NCBI RefSeq assembly: GCF_050948215.1
Contig: NW_027488901.1
Location: forward strand, 161,476 to 225,475
Direction: 5' to 3'
DNA: 64,000 bases
Source of the DNA: Halictus rubicundus
Taxonomy: Eukaryota; Arthropoda; Insecta; Hymenoptera; Halictidae
The translations under genes were made by a program, and so were the position numbers. Every line of letters starts with the position of its first letter. Within the stretch, counting starts at the first letter, position 1. Under the pieces are notes generated by a model. It was not told where the DNA came from. It was given only the letters and a program-made list of their open reading frames with translations, and did not search any database. Shown piece after piece: positions 23,860 through 37,668 of this stretch.

Positions 23860-25330
23860 ATAGGATAGGATAGACGAAAGGATAGGATAGAGGATAGGAT
23901 AGGTAATTGGATAGGATAGAGGATAGGATAAGGTAGAGGATATTATAGGATAGAGGATAGGATAGGATAGAGGATAGGATAGGATACGATAGAGGATAGG
24001 ATAGAGGATAGGATAGAGGATCTGATAGAGGATAGGATAGAGGATAGGATAGGATAGAGGATAGGATAGAATAGATGATAGGATAGGATAGAGGATAGGA
24101 TAGAGGATAGGATAGAGGATAGAATAGAGGATAGGATAGGATAGATGATAGGATAGGATAGAGGATAGGATAGAGGATAGGATAGAGGATAGGATAGGAT
24201 AGAGGATCGGATAGAGGATAGGATAGGATAGAGGATCGGATAGAGGATAGGATAGGATAGAGGATAGGATAGGATAGAGGATAGGATACGATAGAGGAAA
24301 GGATAGGATAGAGGACTGGATACGATACAGGATAGGATTGAGGATGGGATAGGGTAGAGGATAGGATAGAGGATAGGATACAGGATAGGATAGAGGATAT
24401 TATAGAATAGAGCATTGGATAGAATAGAGGATAGGATAGGATAGAGGATAGGATAGGATAGAGGATAGATGATAGGATAGGATAGAGGATAAGATATTAT
24501 AGAGGATACTATAGGATAGAGGATATTATAGGATATAGGATACGATAGGATAGAGGATAGGATAGGAAAGAGGATTTGATAGTATAGAGGATAGGATAGG
24601 ATAGATGATAGGATAGAATAGAGGATTTTATAGAATAGAGGATAGGATAGGATTGAGGATAGGATAGGATAGAGGATAGGATAGGATAGATGATAGAGGA
24701 TAGCATAGGATAGAGGATCGGATATTACAGAGGATAGGATAGGATAGTGGATTGGATAGGATAGAGGGTATTATATAGTAGAAGATAGGATAGGGTAGAT
24801 GATAGGGAAGAGGATAGGATAGGACATTGGATATGATAGAGGATTGGATAGGATAGAGTCTGGGATAAGATTCAGGATAGGATAGCGGATAGGATAGGAT
24901 CGAGGATAGGATAGGATAGACGAAAGGATAGGATAGAGGATAGGATAGGTAATTGGATAGGATAGAGGATAGGATAAGGTAGAGGATAGTATAGGATAGA
25001 GGATAGGATAGGATAGAGGATAGGATAGGATACGATAGAGGATAGGATAGAGGATAGGATAGAGGATAGGATAGAGGATCTGATAGAGGATAGGATAGGA
25101 TAGAGGATAGGATAGGATAGAGGATCGGATAGAGGATAGGATAGGATAGAGGATCGGATAGAGGATAGGATAGGATAGAGGATAGGATAGGATAGATGAT
25201 AGGATAGGATAGAGGATAGGATAGAGGATAGGATAGAGGATAGGATAGGATAGATGATAGGATAGGATAGAGGATAGGATAGAGGATAGGATAGGATAGA
25301 TGATAGGATAGGATAGAGGATAGGATAGAG
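23860..25330. repeat. Local duplication in array B (offset about 1046-1058 bp)
   Basis: GGTAATTGGATAGGATAGAGG at 23902 recurs at 24948, and GATCTGATAGAGG (TCTGAT at 24021) recurs at 25079. The 12-bp change in offset equals one (GGATA)2GA unit. Confidence 0.7.
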
Positions 25331-25859
25331 GATAGGATAGGATAGAGGACATGATAGGTTAGAGGATAGGATAGTGGATAGGATATGATAGAGGATAAGA
25401 TAGGATAGAGTATAGGATAGGGCAGAGGATGGGATAGGATAGAGAATAGCATAGGATAGATGATACTATAGGATAGAGGATAGGATAGGATAGAGGATAC
25501 GATATTATAGAGGATAGGATAGAGGATAGAATAGGATAGAGGAAAGGATAGGATAGAGGGTATTATAGGATAGAGGATAGGATAGGATTGAGGATAGGAT
25601 AGAGGATAGGATAGGATAGAGGACATGATAGGATAGAGGATAGGATAGGATAGAGGATAGGATAGGATAGTGGATAGGATAGGATAGAGGATATGATAGG
25701 ATAGAGTATAGGATAGGGCAGAGTATGGGATAGGATAGAGGATACGATAGGATAGAGGATAGGATAGATGATAGGATAGCATAGAGGATAGGATAGGATT
25801 GACGATAGGAAAGGGTACAGAATAGGATAGATGATAGGATAGGATATAGGGTAGGATAG

Positions 25860-27420
25860 GGTAGAGGATATTATAGGACAGAGGATAGGATAGGATAGGA
25901 TAGGATTGAGGATAGGATAGGATAGAGGATAGGATAGGATTGAGGATAGGATAAAATAGAGGATAGGATAATATAGAAGATAGGATAGGATAGAGGATAG
26001 GATAGGATAGAGGATAGGATAGGATAGAGGATACGATAGAGGATAGGATAGGATATAGGGTAGGATAGGATAGAGGATATTATAGGACAGAGGATAGGAT
26101 AGGATAGCATTGAGGATAGGATAGGATAGAGGATATGATATTATAGGGGATAGGATAGGATAGAGGATAGGATAAGATAGAGGATGATATAGGTTAGAGG
26201 ACAGGATAGGATAGAGTATAGGATAGGGCAGAGGATGGGATAGGATACAGGATAGGATAGGATAGAGGATAGGATAGGACAGAGGATAGGATAGGGTAGA
26301 GGATAGCATAGGAGAGATGATATTATGGGATAGAGGATAGTATAGGATAGAGGATAAGATATTATAGAGGATAGGATAGGGTAGAGTATAGGATAGGATA
26401 GAGGTTATTATAGGATAGTGGATAGGATAGGATAGAGGATATGATAGGATAGAGTATAGGATAGGGCAGAGTATGGGATAGGATAGAGGATACGATAGGA
26501 TAGAGGATAGGATAGATGATAGGATAGCATAGAGGATAGGATAGGATTGACGATAGGATAGGATACAGGATAGGATATAGGGTAGGATAGGGTAGAGGAT
26601 ATTATAGGACAGAGGATAGGATAGGATAGGATAGGATAAAGGATACGATATTATAGGGGATAGGAGAGGATAGGGGATAGGATAGGATAGAGGATGGAAT
26701 AGGTTAGAGGACAGGATAGGATAGAGAATAGGATAGGGCAGAGGATGGGATAGGATAGGATTGAGGATAGGATAGAGGATAGGATAGGATTGAGGATAGG
26801 ATAAAATAGAGGATAGGATAATATAGAAGATAGGATAGGATAGAGGATAGGATAGGATAGAGGATAGGATAGGATAGAAAATATGATAGGATAGAGGATA
26901 GGATAGAGGATAGGATAGCATATAGGGTAGGATAGGATAGAGGATATTATAGGACAGAGGATAGGATAGGATAGGATTGAGGATAGGATAGGATAGTGGA
27001 TACGATATTATAGGGGATAGGATAGGATAGAGGATAGGATAGGATAGAGGATGGGATAGGTTAGAGGACAGGATAGGATAGAGGATAGGATAGGGCAGAG
27101 GATGGGATAGGATAGGATTGAGGATAGGATAGGATAGAGGATAGGATAGGATAGAGGATAGGATAGGATAGATGACAGGATAGGTTAGAGGATAGAATAG
27201 AGGATAGGATAGGGTATAGGGTAGGATAGGATAGAGGATATTATAGGACAGAGGATAGGATAGGATAGGATTGAGGATAGGATAGGATAGAGGATATGAT
27301 ATTATAGGGGATAGGATAGGATAGAGGATAGGATAGGATAGAGGATGATATAGGTTAGAGGACAGGATAGGATAGAGGATAGGATAGGGCAGAGGATGGG
27401 ATAGGATAGGATTGAGAATA
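25860..27420. repeat. Irregular higher-order block marked by TTATAGGGG
   Basis: The marker TTATAGGGGATAGG occurs at 26141, 26651, 27008 and 27302. Spacings are 510 (30 x 17), 357 (21 x 17) and 294 bp. Each copy is accompanied by TATTATAGGACAGAGG upstream and GGGCAGAGGATGGGATAGG downstream. Confidence 0.72.
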
Positions 27421-28200
27421 GGATAGGATAGATGATATTGCAGGATAGAGGACAGGATAGGATAGAGGATAGGATAGGATAGAGGATAGGATGAGTTAGA
27501 GGATAGGATAGGATAGAGGATAGGATAGAGGATAGGATAGAGGATTGGATAGGATAGACGATACGATAGGATAGAGGATAGGATAGAGGATAGGATAGGA
27601 TACAGAATAGGATAGGATAGAGGATACGATAGGGGATTGGATCGGGTACAGGATAGGAGACGGTAGAGGATAGGATAGGATAGGATAGAGAATAGGATAG
27701 GATAGATGATATTGCATGATAGAGGACAGGATAGGATAGAGAATAGGATAGGATAGGGGATAGGATAGGATAGAGGATAGGATAGCGGATTGGATAGGAT
27801 AGAGGATAGGATAGAGAATAGGATAGGATACGGGATTTGATCGGATACAGGATAGGATACGATAGAGGATAGGATAGGATAGAGGATAGGATTGGGGATT
27901 GGATACGATACAGGATAGGATAGGATAGATGATATTATAGGAAAGAGGATAGGATAGGATGGGGGATAGGATAGGATAGAGGATAAGATAGTATAGCGGA
28001 AAGGATAGGATAGAGTATAGGATATAGGATTGGATAGGATAGAGGATAGGATACGATAGAGGATAGGATAGGATACAGGATACGATATTATAGAGTATAG
28101 GATAGGATAGAGAAAAGGATAGGATAGGATACAGGATACGATATTATAGAGTATAGGATAGGATAGAGAAGAGGATAGGATAGATGATGTTATAGGATAG

Positions 28201-31200
28201 AGCAAGGATAGGACAGAGGATACGATATTATAGACGATAGGATAGGATAGAGAAGAGGATAGGATTGGATAGAGGATAGGATAGGATAGCGGATAGGATA
28301 GGATTGAGTATAGGACGGGATAGAGGATAGGATAGGACAGAGGATTGGATAGAATAGAGGATAAGATAGGATAGCGGAAAGGATAGGATAGAGTATAGGA
28401 TAGGATAGAGGATAGGATACGATAGAGAATAGGATAGGATAGAGTATAGGATATAGGATTGGATAGGATAGAGAATAGGATACGATAGAGGATAGGATAG
28501 GATAGGATAGAGAATAGGATAGGATAGATGATATTATAGGATAGAGGACAGGATAGGACAGAGGAAACGATATTATAGAGGATAGGATAGGATAGAGGAT
28601 AGTATAGGATAGAGGATAGGATAGAATAGAGGATAGGATAGGATAAAGGATAGGATAGGATAGAGGATAGGATAGGATAGGATAGAGGATAGGATAGGAT
28701 AGGATAGAGGATAGGATAGGATAGAGGATAGGATGGGATAGATGATAGGATAGGATAGAGGATAGTATAGGATAGAGGATAGGATAGAATAGATTATAGG
28801 ATAGGATAAAGGATAGGATAGAGGATAGGATAGGATAGGATAGAGGATAGGATAGGATAGGATAGAGGATAGGATAGGATAGAGGATATAATAGGATTGA
28901 GGAAAGGATAGGATAGAGGATAGGATAGGATAGAGGATAGGATAGGATAGAGGATAGGATAGGATAGGATAGAGGATAGGATAGGATAGAGGATGGGATA
29001 GAGGATAGGATAGGATAGAGGATAGGATAGGATAGAGGATAGGATAGGATAGAGGATAGGATAGGTAATTGGATAGGATAGGATAGAGGATAGGATAGGA
29101 TAGAGGATAGTATAGGATAGAGGATAGGATAGGATAAAGGATAGGATAGGATAGAGGATAGGATAGGATAGGATAGAGGATAGGATAGGATAGAGGATAG
29201 GATAGGATAGAGGATATAATAGGATTGAGGAAAGGATAGGATAGAGGATAGGATGGGATAAAGGATAGGATAGAATAGAGGATAGGATAGGATAGGATAG
29301 AGGATAGGATAGGATAGAGGATAGGATAGAGGATAGGATAGGATAGAGGATAGGATAGGATAGAGGATAGGATAGGATAGAGGATAGGATAGGTAATTGG
29401 ATAGGATAGAGTATAGGATAAGGTAGAGAATAGGATAGGATAGAGGATATAATAGGATAGACGATAGGATAGGGTAGAGGATAGGATAGGAAAGAGGATA
29501 GGATAGGATAGAGGATAGGATATGATAGAGGATAGGATAGAGGATAGGATAGGATAGAGGATAGGATAGGATAGAGGATAGGATAGGATAGAGGATAGGA
29601 TAGGATAGAGGATAGGATATGATAGAGGATAGGATAGGATAGAGGATCGGATAGAGGATAGGATAGGATAGAGGATAGGATAGGATAGAGGATAAAGTAG
29701 GATAGAGGATAGGATAGGATAGAGGATAGGATAGGATAGAGGATAGTATAGGATAGAGGATAGGATAGAATAGAGGATAGGATAGGATAAAGGATAGGAT
29801 AGGATAGAGGATAGGATAGGATAGGATAGAGGATATGATAGGATAGGATAGAGGATAGGATAGGATAGGATAGAGGATAGGATAGGATAGAGGATATAAT
29901 AGGATTGAGGAAAGGATAGGATAGAGGATAGGATAGGATAGAGGATAGGATAGGATAGAGGATAGGATAGGATAGAGGATCGGATAGAGGATAGGATAGG
30001 ATAGAGGAAAGGATAGGATAGAGGATAGGATAGGTAATTGGATAGCATAGAGGGTAGGATAAGGTAGAGGATAGTATAGGATAGAGGATAGGATAGGATA
30101 GAGGATAGGATAGGGTAGAGGATAGAATTGGATAGAGGATAGGATAGGGTAGAGGATAGAATTGGATAGAGGATAGGATAGAGGATAGGATAGAGGATAG
30201 GATAGGATAGAGGATAGGATAGGATAGAGGATATAATAGGATAGAGGAAAGGATAGGATAGAGGATAGGATAGGATAGAGGATAGGATAGGATAGAGGAT
30301 AGGATATGATAGAGGATAGGATAGGATAGAGGATAGGATAGGATAGAGGATAGAGTAGGATAGATGATAGGATAGCATAAAGGATAGGATTGGATAGATG
30401 ATAGGATAGGATAGAGGATAGGATAGGATAGAGGATAGGATAGGATAGGATAGAGGATAGGATAGGATAGAGGATATAATAGGATTGAGGAAAGGATAGG
30501 ATAGGGGATAGGATAGAATAGAGGATAGGATAGGATAAAAGATAGGATAGGATAGAGGATAGGATAGGATAGGATAGAGGATAGGATAGGATAGAGGATA
30601 GGATAGAGGATAGGATAGAGGATAGGATAGAGGATAGGATAGAATGATAGGATAGAGGATAGGATAGAGGATAGGATAGGATAGAGGATCGGATAGAGGA
30701 TAGGATAGGATAGGATAGAGGAAAGGATAGGATAGGATAGAGGATAGGATAGGATAAAGGATAGAGGATACGATAGGATAGAGGATAGGATAGGATAGAG
30801 GATAGGATAGGATAGGATAGAGGATAGGATAGGATAGAGGATAGGATAGGATAGAGGATAGGATAGGATAGAGGATAGGATAGGATAGAGGATAGGATAG
30901 GATAGAGGATAGGATAGGATAGAGGATAGGATAGCGGATAGGATAGCGGATAGGATAGGATAGAGGATAGGATAGGATAGAGGATAGGATAGGATAGAGG
31001 ATAGGATAGGATAGAGGATAGGATAGGATAGAGGATAGGATAGGATAGAGGATAGGATAGGATAGAGGATAGGATAGTATAGAGGATAGGATTGGATAGA
31101 GGATAGGATAGAGGATAGGATAGAGGATAGGATAGAGGATAGGATAGAGGATAGGATAGCGGATACGATAGGATAGAGGATAGGATAGAATAGAGGATAG

Positions 31201-34200
31201 GATAGGATAGAGGATAGGATAGGATAGAGGATAGGATAGGATAGAGGATAGGATAGAGGATCGGATAGGATAGAGGATAGGATAGGATAGAGGATATGAT
31301 AGCGGATAGGATAGGATAGAGGATAGGATAGAATAGAGGATAGGATAGGATAGAGGATAGGATAGGATAGAGGATAGGATAGGATAGAGGATAGGATAGA
31401 GGATCGGATAGGATAGAGGATAGGATAGGATAGAGGATAGGATAGGATAGAGGATAGGATAGGATAGAGGATAGGATGGGATAGAGGATAGGATAGATGA
31501 TAGGATAGGATAGAGGATAGGATAGGATAGAGGATAGGATAGGATAGAGGATAGGATAGGAAAGAGGATAGGATAGGATAGAGGATAGGATAGGATAGAG
31601 GATAGGATAGGATAGAGGATAGGATAGGTAATTGGATAGGATAGAGTATAGGATAAGGTAGAGGATAGGATATGATAGAGGATATAATAGGATAGGGGAT
31701 AGTATAGGATAGAGGATAGGATAAAGGATAGGATAGAATAGAGGATAGGATGGGATAAAGGATAGGATAGGATAGAGGATAGGATAGGATAGGATAGAGG
31801 ATAGGATAGGATAGAGGATAGGATAGAGGATAGGATAGAGGATAGGATAGGATAGAGGATAGGATAGGATAGAGGATAGGATAGGTAATTGGATAGGATA
31901 GAGTATAGGATAAGGTAGAGGATAGTATAGGATAGAGGATAGGATAGGATAGAGGATAGGATAGGATAATGGATAGGATAGGTTAGAGGATAGGATAGGA
32001 TAGAGGATAGGATAGGATAGAGGATAGGATAGGATAGAGGATAGGATAGGATAGAGGATAGGATGGGATAGAGGATAGGATAGAGGATAGGATAGAGGAT
32101 AGGATAGGATAGAGGATAGGATAGGATAGAGGATAGGATAGGATAGAGTATAGGATAAGGTAGAGGATAGGATAGGATAGACGATATAATAGGATAGGGG
32201 ATAGTATAGGATAGAGGATAGGATAAAGGATAGGATAGAATAGAGGATAGGATAGGATAAAGGATAGGATAGGATAGAGGATAGGATAGGATAGGATAGA
32301 GGATAGGATAGAGGATAGGATAGAGGATCGGATAGAGGATAGGATAGGATAGAGGAAAGGATAGGATAGAGGATAGGATACGTAATTGGATAGGATAGAG
32401 GATAGGATAAGGTAGAGGATAGTATAGGATAGAGGATAGGATAGGATAGAGGATAGGATAGGATAGACGATAGGATAGGATAGAGGATAGGATAGGATAG
32501 AGGATAGGATAGGATAGAGGATAGGATAGGATAGAGGATAGGATAGGATAGAGGATAGGATAGGATAGAGGATAGGATAGGATAGAGGATAGGATAGGAT
32601 AGAGGATAGGATAGGATAGAGGATAGGATAGGATAGAGGATATAATAGGATTGAGGAAAGGATAGGATAGAGGATAGGATAGGATAGGATAGAGGATAGG
32701 ATAGGTAATTGGATAGGATAGAGTATAGGATAAGGTAGAGGATAGGATAGGATAGAGGATATAATAGGATAGGGGATAGTATAGGATAGATGATAGGATA
32801 GGATAGAGGATAGGATAGGATAAAGGATAGAATAGAATAGAGGATAGGATAGGATAAAAGATAGGATAGGATAGAGGATAGGATAGGATAGGATAGAGGA
32901 TAGGAGAGGATAGAGGATAGGATAGAGGATAGGATAGAGGATAGGATAGAGGATTGGATAGGATAGAGGATCGGATAGAGGATATGATAGGATAGGATAG
33001 AGGAAAGGATAGGATAGGATAGTGGATAGGATAGGATAAAGGATAGAGGATAGGATAGGATAGAGGATAGGATAGGATAGAGGATAGGATAGGATAGAGG
33101 ATAGAGTAGGATAGATGATAGGATAGGATAGAGGATAGGATAGGTAATTGGATAGGATAGAGTATAGGATAAGGTAGAGGATAGGATATGATAGAGGATA
33201 TAATAGGATAGGGGATAGTATAGGATAGAGGATAGGATAAAGGATAGGATAGAATAGAGGATAGGATGGGATAAAGGATAGGATAGGATAGAGGATAGGA
33301 TAGGATAGGATAGAGGATAGGATAGGATAGGATAGAGGATAGGATAGGATAGAGGATAGGATAGAGGATAGGATAGAGGATAGGATAGGATAGAGGATAG
33401 GATAGGATAGAGGATAGGATAGGTAATTGGATAGGATAGGGTATAGGATAAGGTAGAGGATAGTATAGGATAGAGGATAGGATAGGATAGAGGATAGGAT
33501 AGGATAATGGATAGGATAGGATAGAGGATAGGATAGGATAGAGGATAGGATAGGATAGAGGATAGGATAGGATAGAGGATAGGATAGGATAGAGGATAGG
33601 ATGGGATAGAGGATAGGATAGAGGATAGGATAGAGGATAGGATAGGATAGAGGATAGGATAGGATAGAGGATAGGATAGGATAGAGTATAGGATAAGGTA
33701 GAGGATAGGATAGGATAGACGATATAATAGGATAGGGGATAGTATAGGATAGAGGATAGGATAAAGGATAGGATAGAATAGAGGATAGGATAGGATAAAG
33801 GATAGGATAGGATAGAGGATAGGATAGGATAGGATAGAGGATAGGATAGAGGATAGGATAGAGGATCGGATAGAGGATAGGATAGGATAGAGGAAAGGAT
33901 AGGATAGAGGATAGGATACGTAATTGGATAGGATAGAGGATAGGATAAGGTAGAGGATAGTATAGGATAGAGGATAGGATAGGATAGAGGATAGGATAGG
34001 ATAGAGGATAGGATAGGATAGAGGATAGGATAGGATAGAGGATAGGATAGGATAGAGGATAGGATAGGATAGAGGATAGGATAGGATAGAGGATAGGATA
34101 GGATAGAGGATAGGATAGGATAGAGGATAGGATAGGATAGAGGATAGGATAGGATAGAGGATATAATAGGATTGAGGAAAGGATAGGATAGAGGATAGGA

Positions 34201-37200
34201 TAGGATAGGATAGAGGATAGGATAGGTAATTGGATAGGATAGAGTATAGGATAAGGTAGAGGATAGGATAGGATAGAGGATATAATAGGATAGGGGATAG
34301 TATAGGATAGATGATAGGATAGGATAGAGGATAGGATAGGATAAAGGATAGAATAGAATAGAGGATAGGATAGGATAAAAGATAGGATAGGATAGAGGAT
34401 AGGATAGGATAGGATAGAGGATAGGAGAGGATAGAGGATAGGATAGAGGATAGGATAGAGGATAGGATAGAGGATTGGATAGGATAGAGGATCGGATAGA
34501 GGATATGATAGGATAGGATAGAGGAAAGGATAGGATAGGATAGTGGATAGGATAGGATAAAGGATAGAGGATAGGATAGGATAGAGGATAGGATAGAGGA
34601 TAGGAAAGAGGATAGGATAGAGGATAGGATATAGGATAGTATAGAGGATAGGATAGAGGATAGGATAGAGGATAGGATAGAGGATAGGATAGCGGATAGG
34701 ATAGGATAGAGGATAGGATAGGATAGAGGATAGGATAGGATAGAGGATAGGATAGGATAGAGGATAGGATAGGATAGAGGATAGGATAGAGGATAGGATA
34801 GGATAGGATAGAGGATAGGATAGGATAGAGGATAGGATAGGATAGAGGATAGTATAGGATAGAGGATAGGATAGAATAGAGGATAGGATAGGATAAAGGA
34901 TAGGATAGGATAGAGGATAGGATAGGATAGAGGATAGGATAGGATAGGATAGAGGATAGGATAGGATAGAGGATAGGATAGGATAGAGGATAGGATAGGA
35001 TAGAGGATGGGATAGGATAGAGGATAGGATAGGATAGAGGATAGGATAGGATAGAGGATAGGATAGGATAGAGGATAGGATAGGATAGAGGATAGGTTAG
35101 GATAGAGGATATAATAGGATTGAGGAAAGGATAGGATAGTGGATAGGATAGGATAGAGGATAGGATAGGAAAGAGGATAGGATAGGATAGAGGATAGGAT
35201 AGGATAGAGGATAGGATAGGATAGAGGATAGGATAGGATAGAGGATAGGATGGGATAGAGGATAGGATAGGATAGAGGATAGGATAGGATAGAGGATAGT
35301 ATAGGATAAAGGAAAGGATAGGATAGAGGATAGGATAGGATAGGATAGAGGATAGGATAGGTAATTGGATAGGATAGAGTATAGGATAAGGTAGAGGATA
35401 GGATAGGATAGAGGATATAATAGGATAGGGGATAGTATAGGATAGATGATAGGATAGGATAGAGGATAGGATGGGATAAAGGATAGAATAGAATAGAGGA
35501 TAGGATAGGATAAAAGATAGGATAATATAGAGGATAGGATAGGATAGGATAGAGGATAGGAGAGGATAGAGGATAGGATAGAGGATAGGATAGAGGATAG
35601 GATAGAGGATTGGATAGGATAGAGGATCGGATAGAGGATAGGATAGGAAAGGATAGAGGAAAGGATAGGATAGGATAGTGGATAGGATAGGATAAAGGAT
35701 AGAGGATAGGATAGGATAGAGGATAGGAAAGAGGATAGGATAGAGGATAGGATATAGGATAGGATAGAGGATAGGATAGGTAATTGGATAGCATAGAGGG
35801 TAGGATAAGGTAGAGGATAGTATAGGATAGAGGATAGGATAGGATAGAGGATAGGATAGACGATAGGATAGAGGATAGGATAGCGGATAGGATAGGATAG
35901 AGGATAGGATAGGATAGAGGATAGGATAGGATAGAGGATAGGATAGAGGATAGGATAGGATAGAGGATAGGATAGGATAGAGGATAGGATAGGATAGAGG
36001 ATAGGATAGGATAGAGGATAGGATAGGATAGAGGGTAGGATAGGATAGAGGATAGGATAGGATAGAGGATATGATAGGATAGAGGATAGGATAGGATAGA
36101 GGATAGGGTAGGATAGAGGATAGGATAGGATAGAGGATAGGATAGGATAGAGGATAGGATAGGATAGATGATAGGATGGGATAGAGGATAGGATAGGATA
36201 GAGGATAGGATAGGATAGAGGATAGGATAGGATAGAGGATAGGATAGGATAGAGGATAGGATAGGATAGGGGATAGGATAGAATAGAGGATAGGATAGGA
36301 TAGAGGATAGGATAGGATACAGAATATAATAGGATTGAGGAAAGGATAGGATAGAGGATAGGATAGGATAGAGGATAGTATAGGATAGAGGATAGGATAG
36401 GATAGAGGATAGGATAGGAGAGAGGATAGGATAGAGGTTAGGATAGAAGATAGGATAGAGGATAGGATAGTATAGAGGATAGGATAGAGGATAGGATAGG
36501 ATAGAGGATAGGATAGGATAGAGGATAGGATAGGATAGAGGATAGGATAGGATAGAGGATAGGATAGGATAGAGGATAGGATAGGATAGAGGATAGGATA
36601 GGATAGAGGATAGGATAGGATAGAGGATAGGATAGGATAGAGGATAGGATAGGATAGAGGATAGGATAGGATAGAGGATAGGATAGGATAGAGGATAGGA
36701 TAGGTAATTGTATAGCATAGAGGGTAGGATAAGGTAGATAATAGTATAGGATAGAGGATAGGATAGGATAGAGGATAGGATAGGATAGAGGATAGGATAG
36801 GATAGAGGATAGGATAGGATAGAGGATAGGATAGGAAAGAGGATAGGATAGGATAGAGGATAGGATAGAGGATAGGATAGGATAGAGGATAGGATAGAGG
36901 ATAGGATAGGATAGGATAGAGGATAGGATAGAGGATAGGAAAGAGGATAGTATAGAGGATAGGATAGAGGATAGGATAGAGGATAGGATAGCGGATAGGA
37001 TAGGATAGAGGATAGGATAGGATAGAGGATAGGATAGGATAGAGGATAGGATAGGATAGAGGATAGGATAGGATAGAGGATAGGATAGGATAGAGGATAG
37101 GATAGAGGATACGATAGAGGATAGGATAGGATAGAGGATAGGATAGGATAGAGGATAGGATAGGATAGAGGATAGGATAGGATAGAGGATAGGATAGGAT

Positions 37201-37652
37201 AGAGGATAGGATAGGATAGAGGATAGGATAGAGGATAGGATAGGATAGGATAGAGGATAGGATAGGATAGAGGATAGGATAGGATAGAGGATAGGATAGG
37301 ATACAGAATATAATAGGATTGAGGAAAGGATAGGATAGAGGATAGGATAGGATAGAGGATAGTATAGGATAGAGGATAGGATAGGATAGAGGATAGGATA
37401 GGAGAGAGGATAGGATAGAGGTTAGGATAGAAGATAGGATAGCGGATACGATAGGATAGAGGATAGGATAGTATAGAGGATAGGATAGAGGATAGGATAG
37501 GATAGAGGATAGGATAGGATAGAGGATAGGATAGGATAGAGGATAGGATAGGATAGAGGATAGGATAGGATAGAGGATAGGATAGGATAGAGGATAGGAT
37601 AGGATAGAGGATAGGATAGGATAGAGGATAGGATAGGATAGAGGATAGGATA
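28201..37652. repeat. Array B middle part, homogeneous 17-mer with variant cassettes
   Basis: Mostly perfect 17-bp units. The cassette ATATAATAGGATTGAGGAAAGG recurs at irregular spacing (for example near 28890, 29214, 29893, 30475, 32641, 34161, 35111, 36326 and 37311). The GGTAATTGGATAG cassette is interleaved with it. No gene is present. Confidence 0.85.
31627..34660. repeat. About 1.52-kb tandem higher-order repeat
   Basis: Two adjacent copies: GGTAATTGG 31627/33143 (1516 bp), ATACGTAATTGG 32391/33919 (1528 bp), TATAATAGGATTGAGG 32641/34162 (1521 bp) and ATATGATAGGATAGG 32982/34503 (1521 bp). The small changes in offset fit gain and loss of 5-, 12- and 17-bp pieces. Confidence 0.8.
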
Positions 37653-37668
37653 GGTAATTGTATAGCAT
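36319..37668. repeat. About 0.95-kb higher-order repeat pair
   Basis: ACAGAATATAATAGG near 36319 recurs near 37303 (offset 984), and GGTAATTGTATAGCATAGAGG at 36703 recurs at 37653 (offset 950). The change of 34 bp is two 17-bp units. Confidence 0.78.

Larger units (their letters stand above)
23550..28200. repeat. Array B left part, intermediate divergence
   Basis: Units are more variable than further right but cleaner than most of array A. Variants such as ATGATAGGATAG, GATATTATAG and GGGCAGAGGATGGG are common. It contains no gene. Confidence 0.85.
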
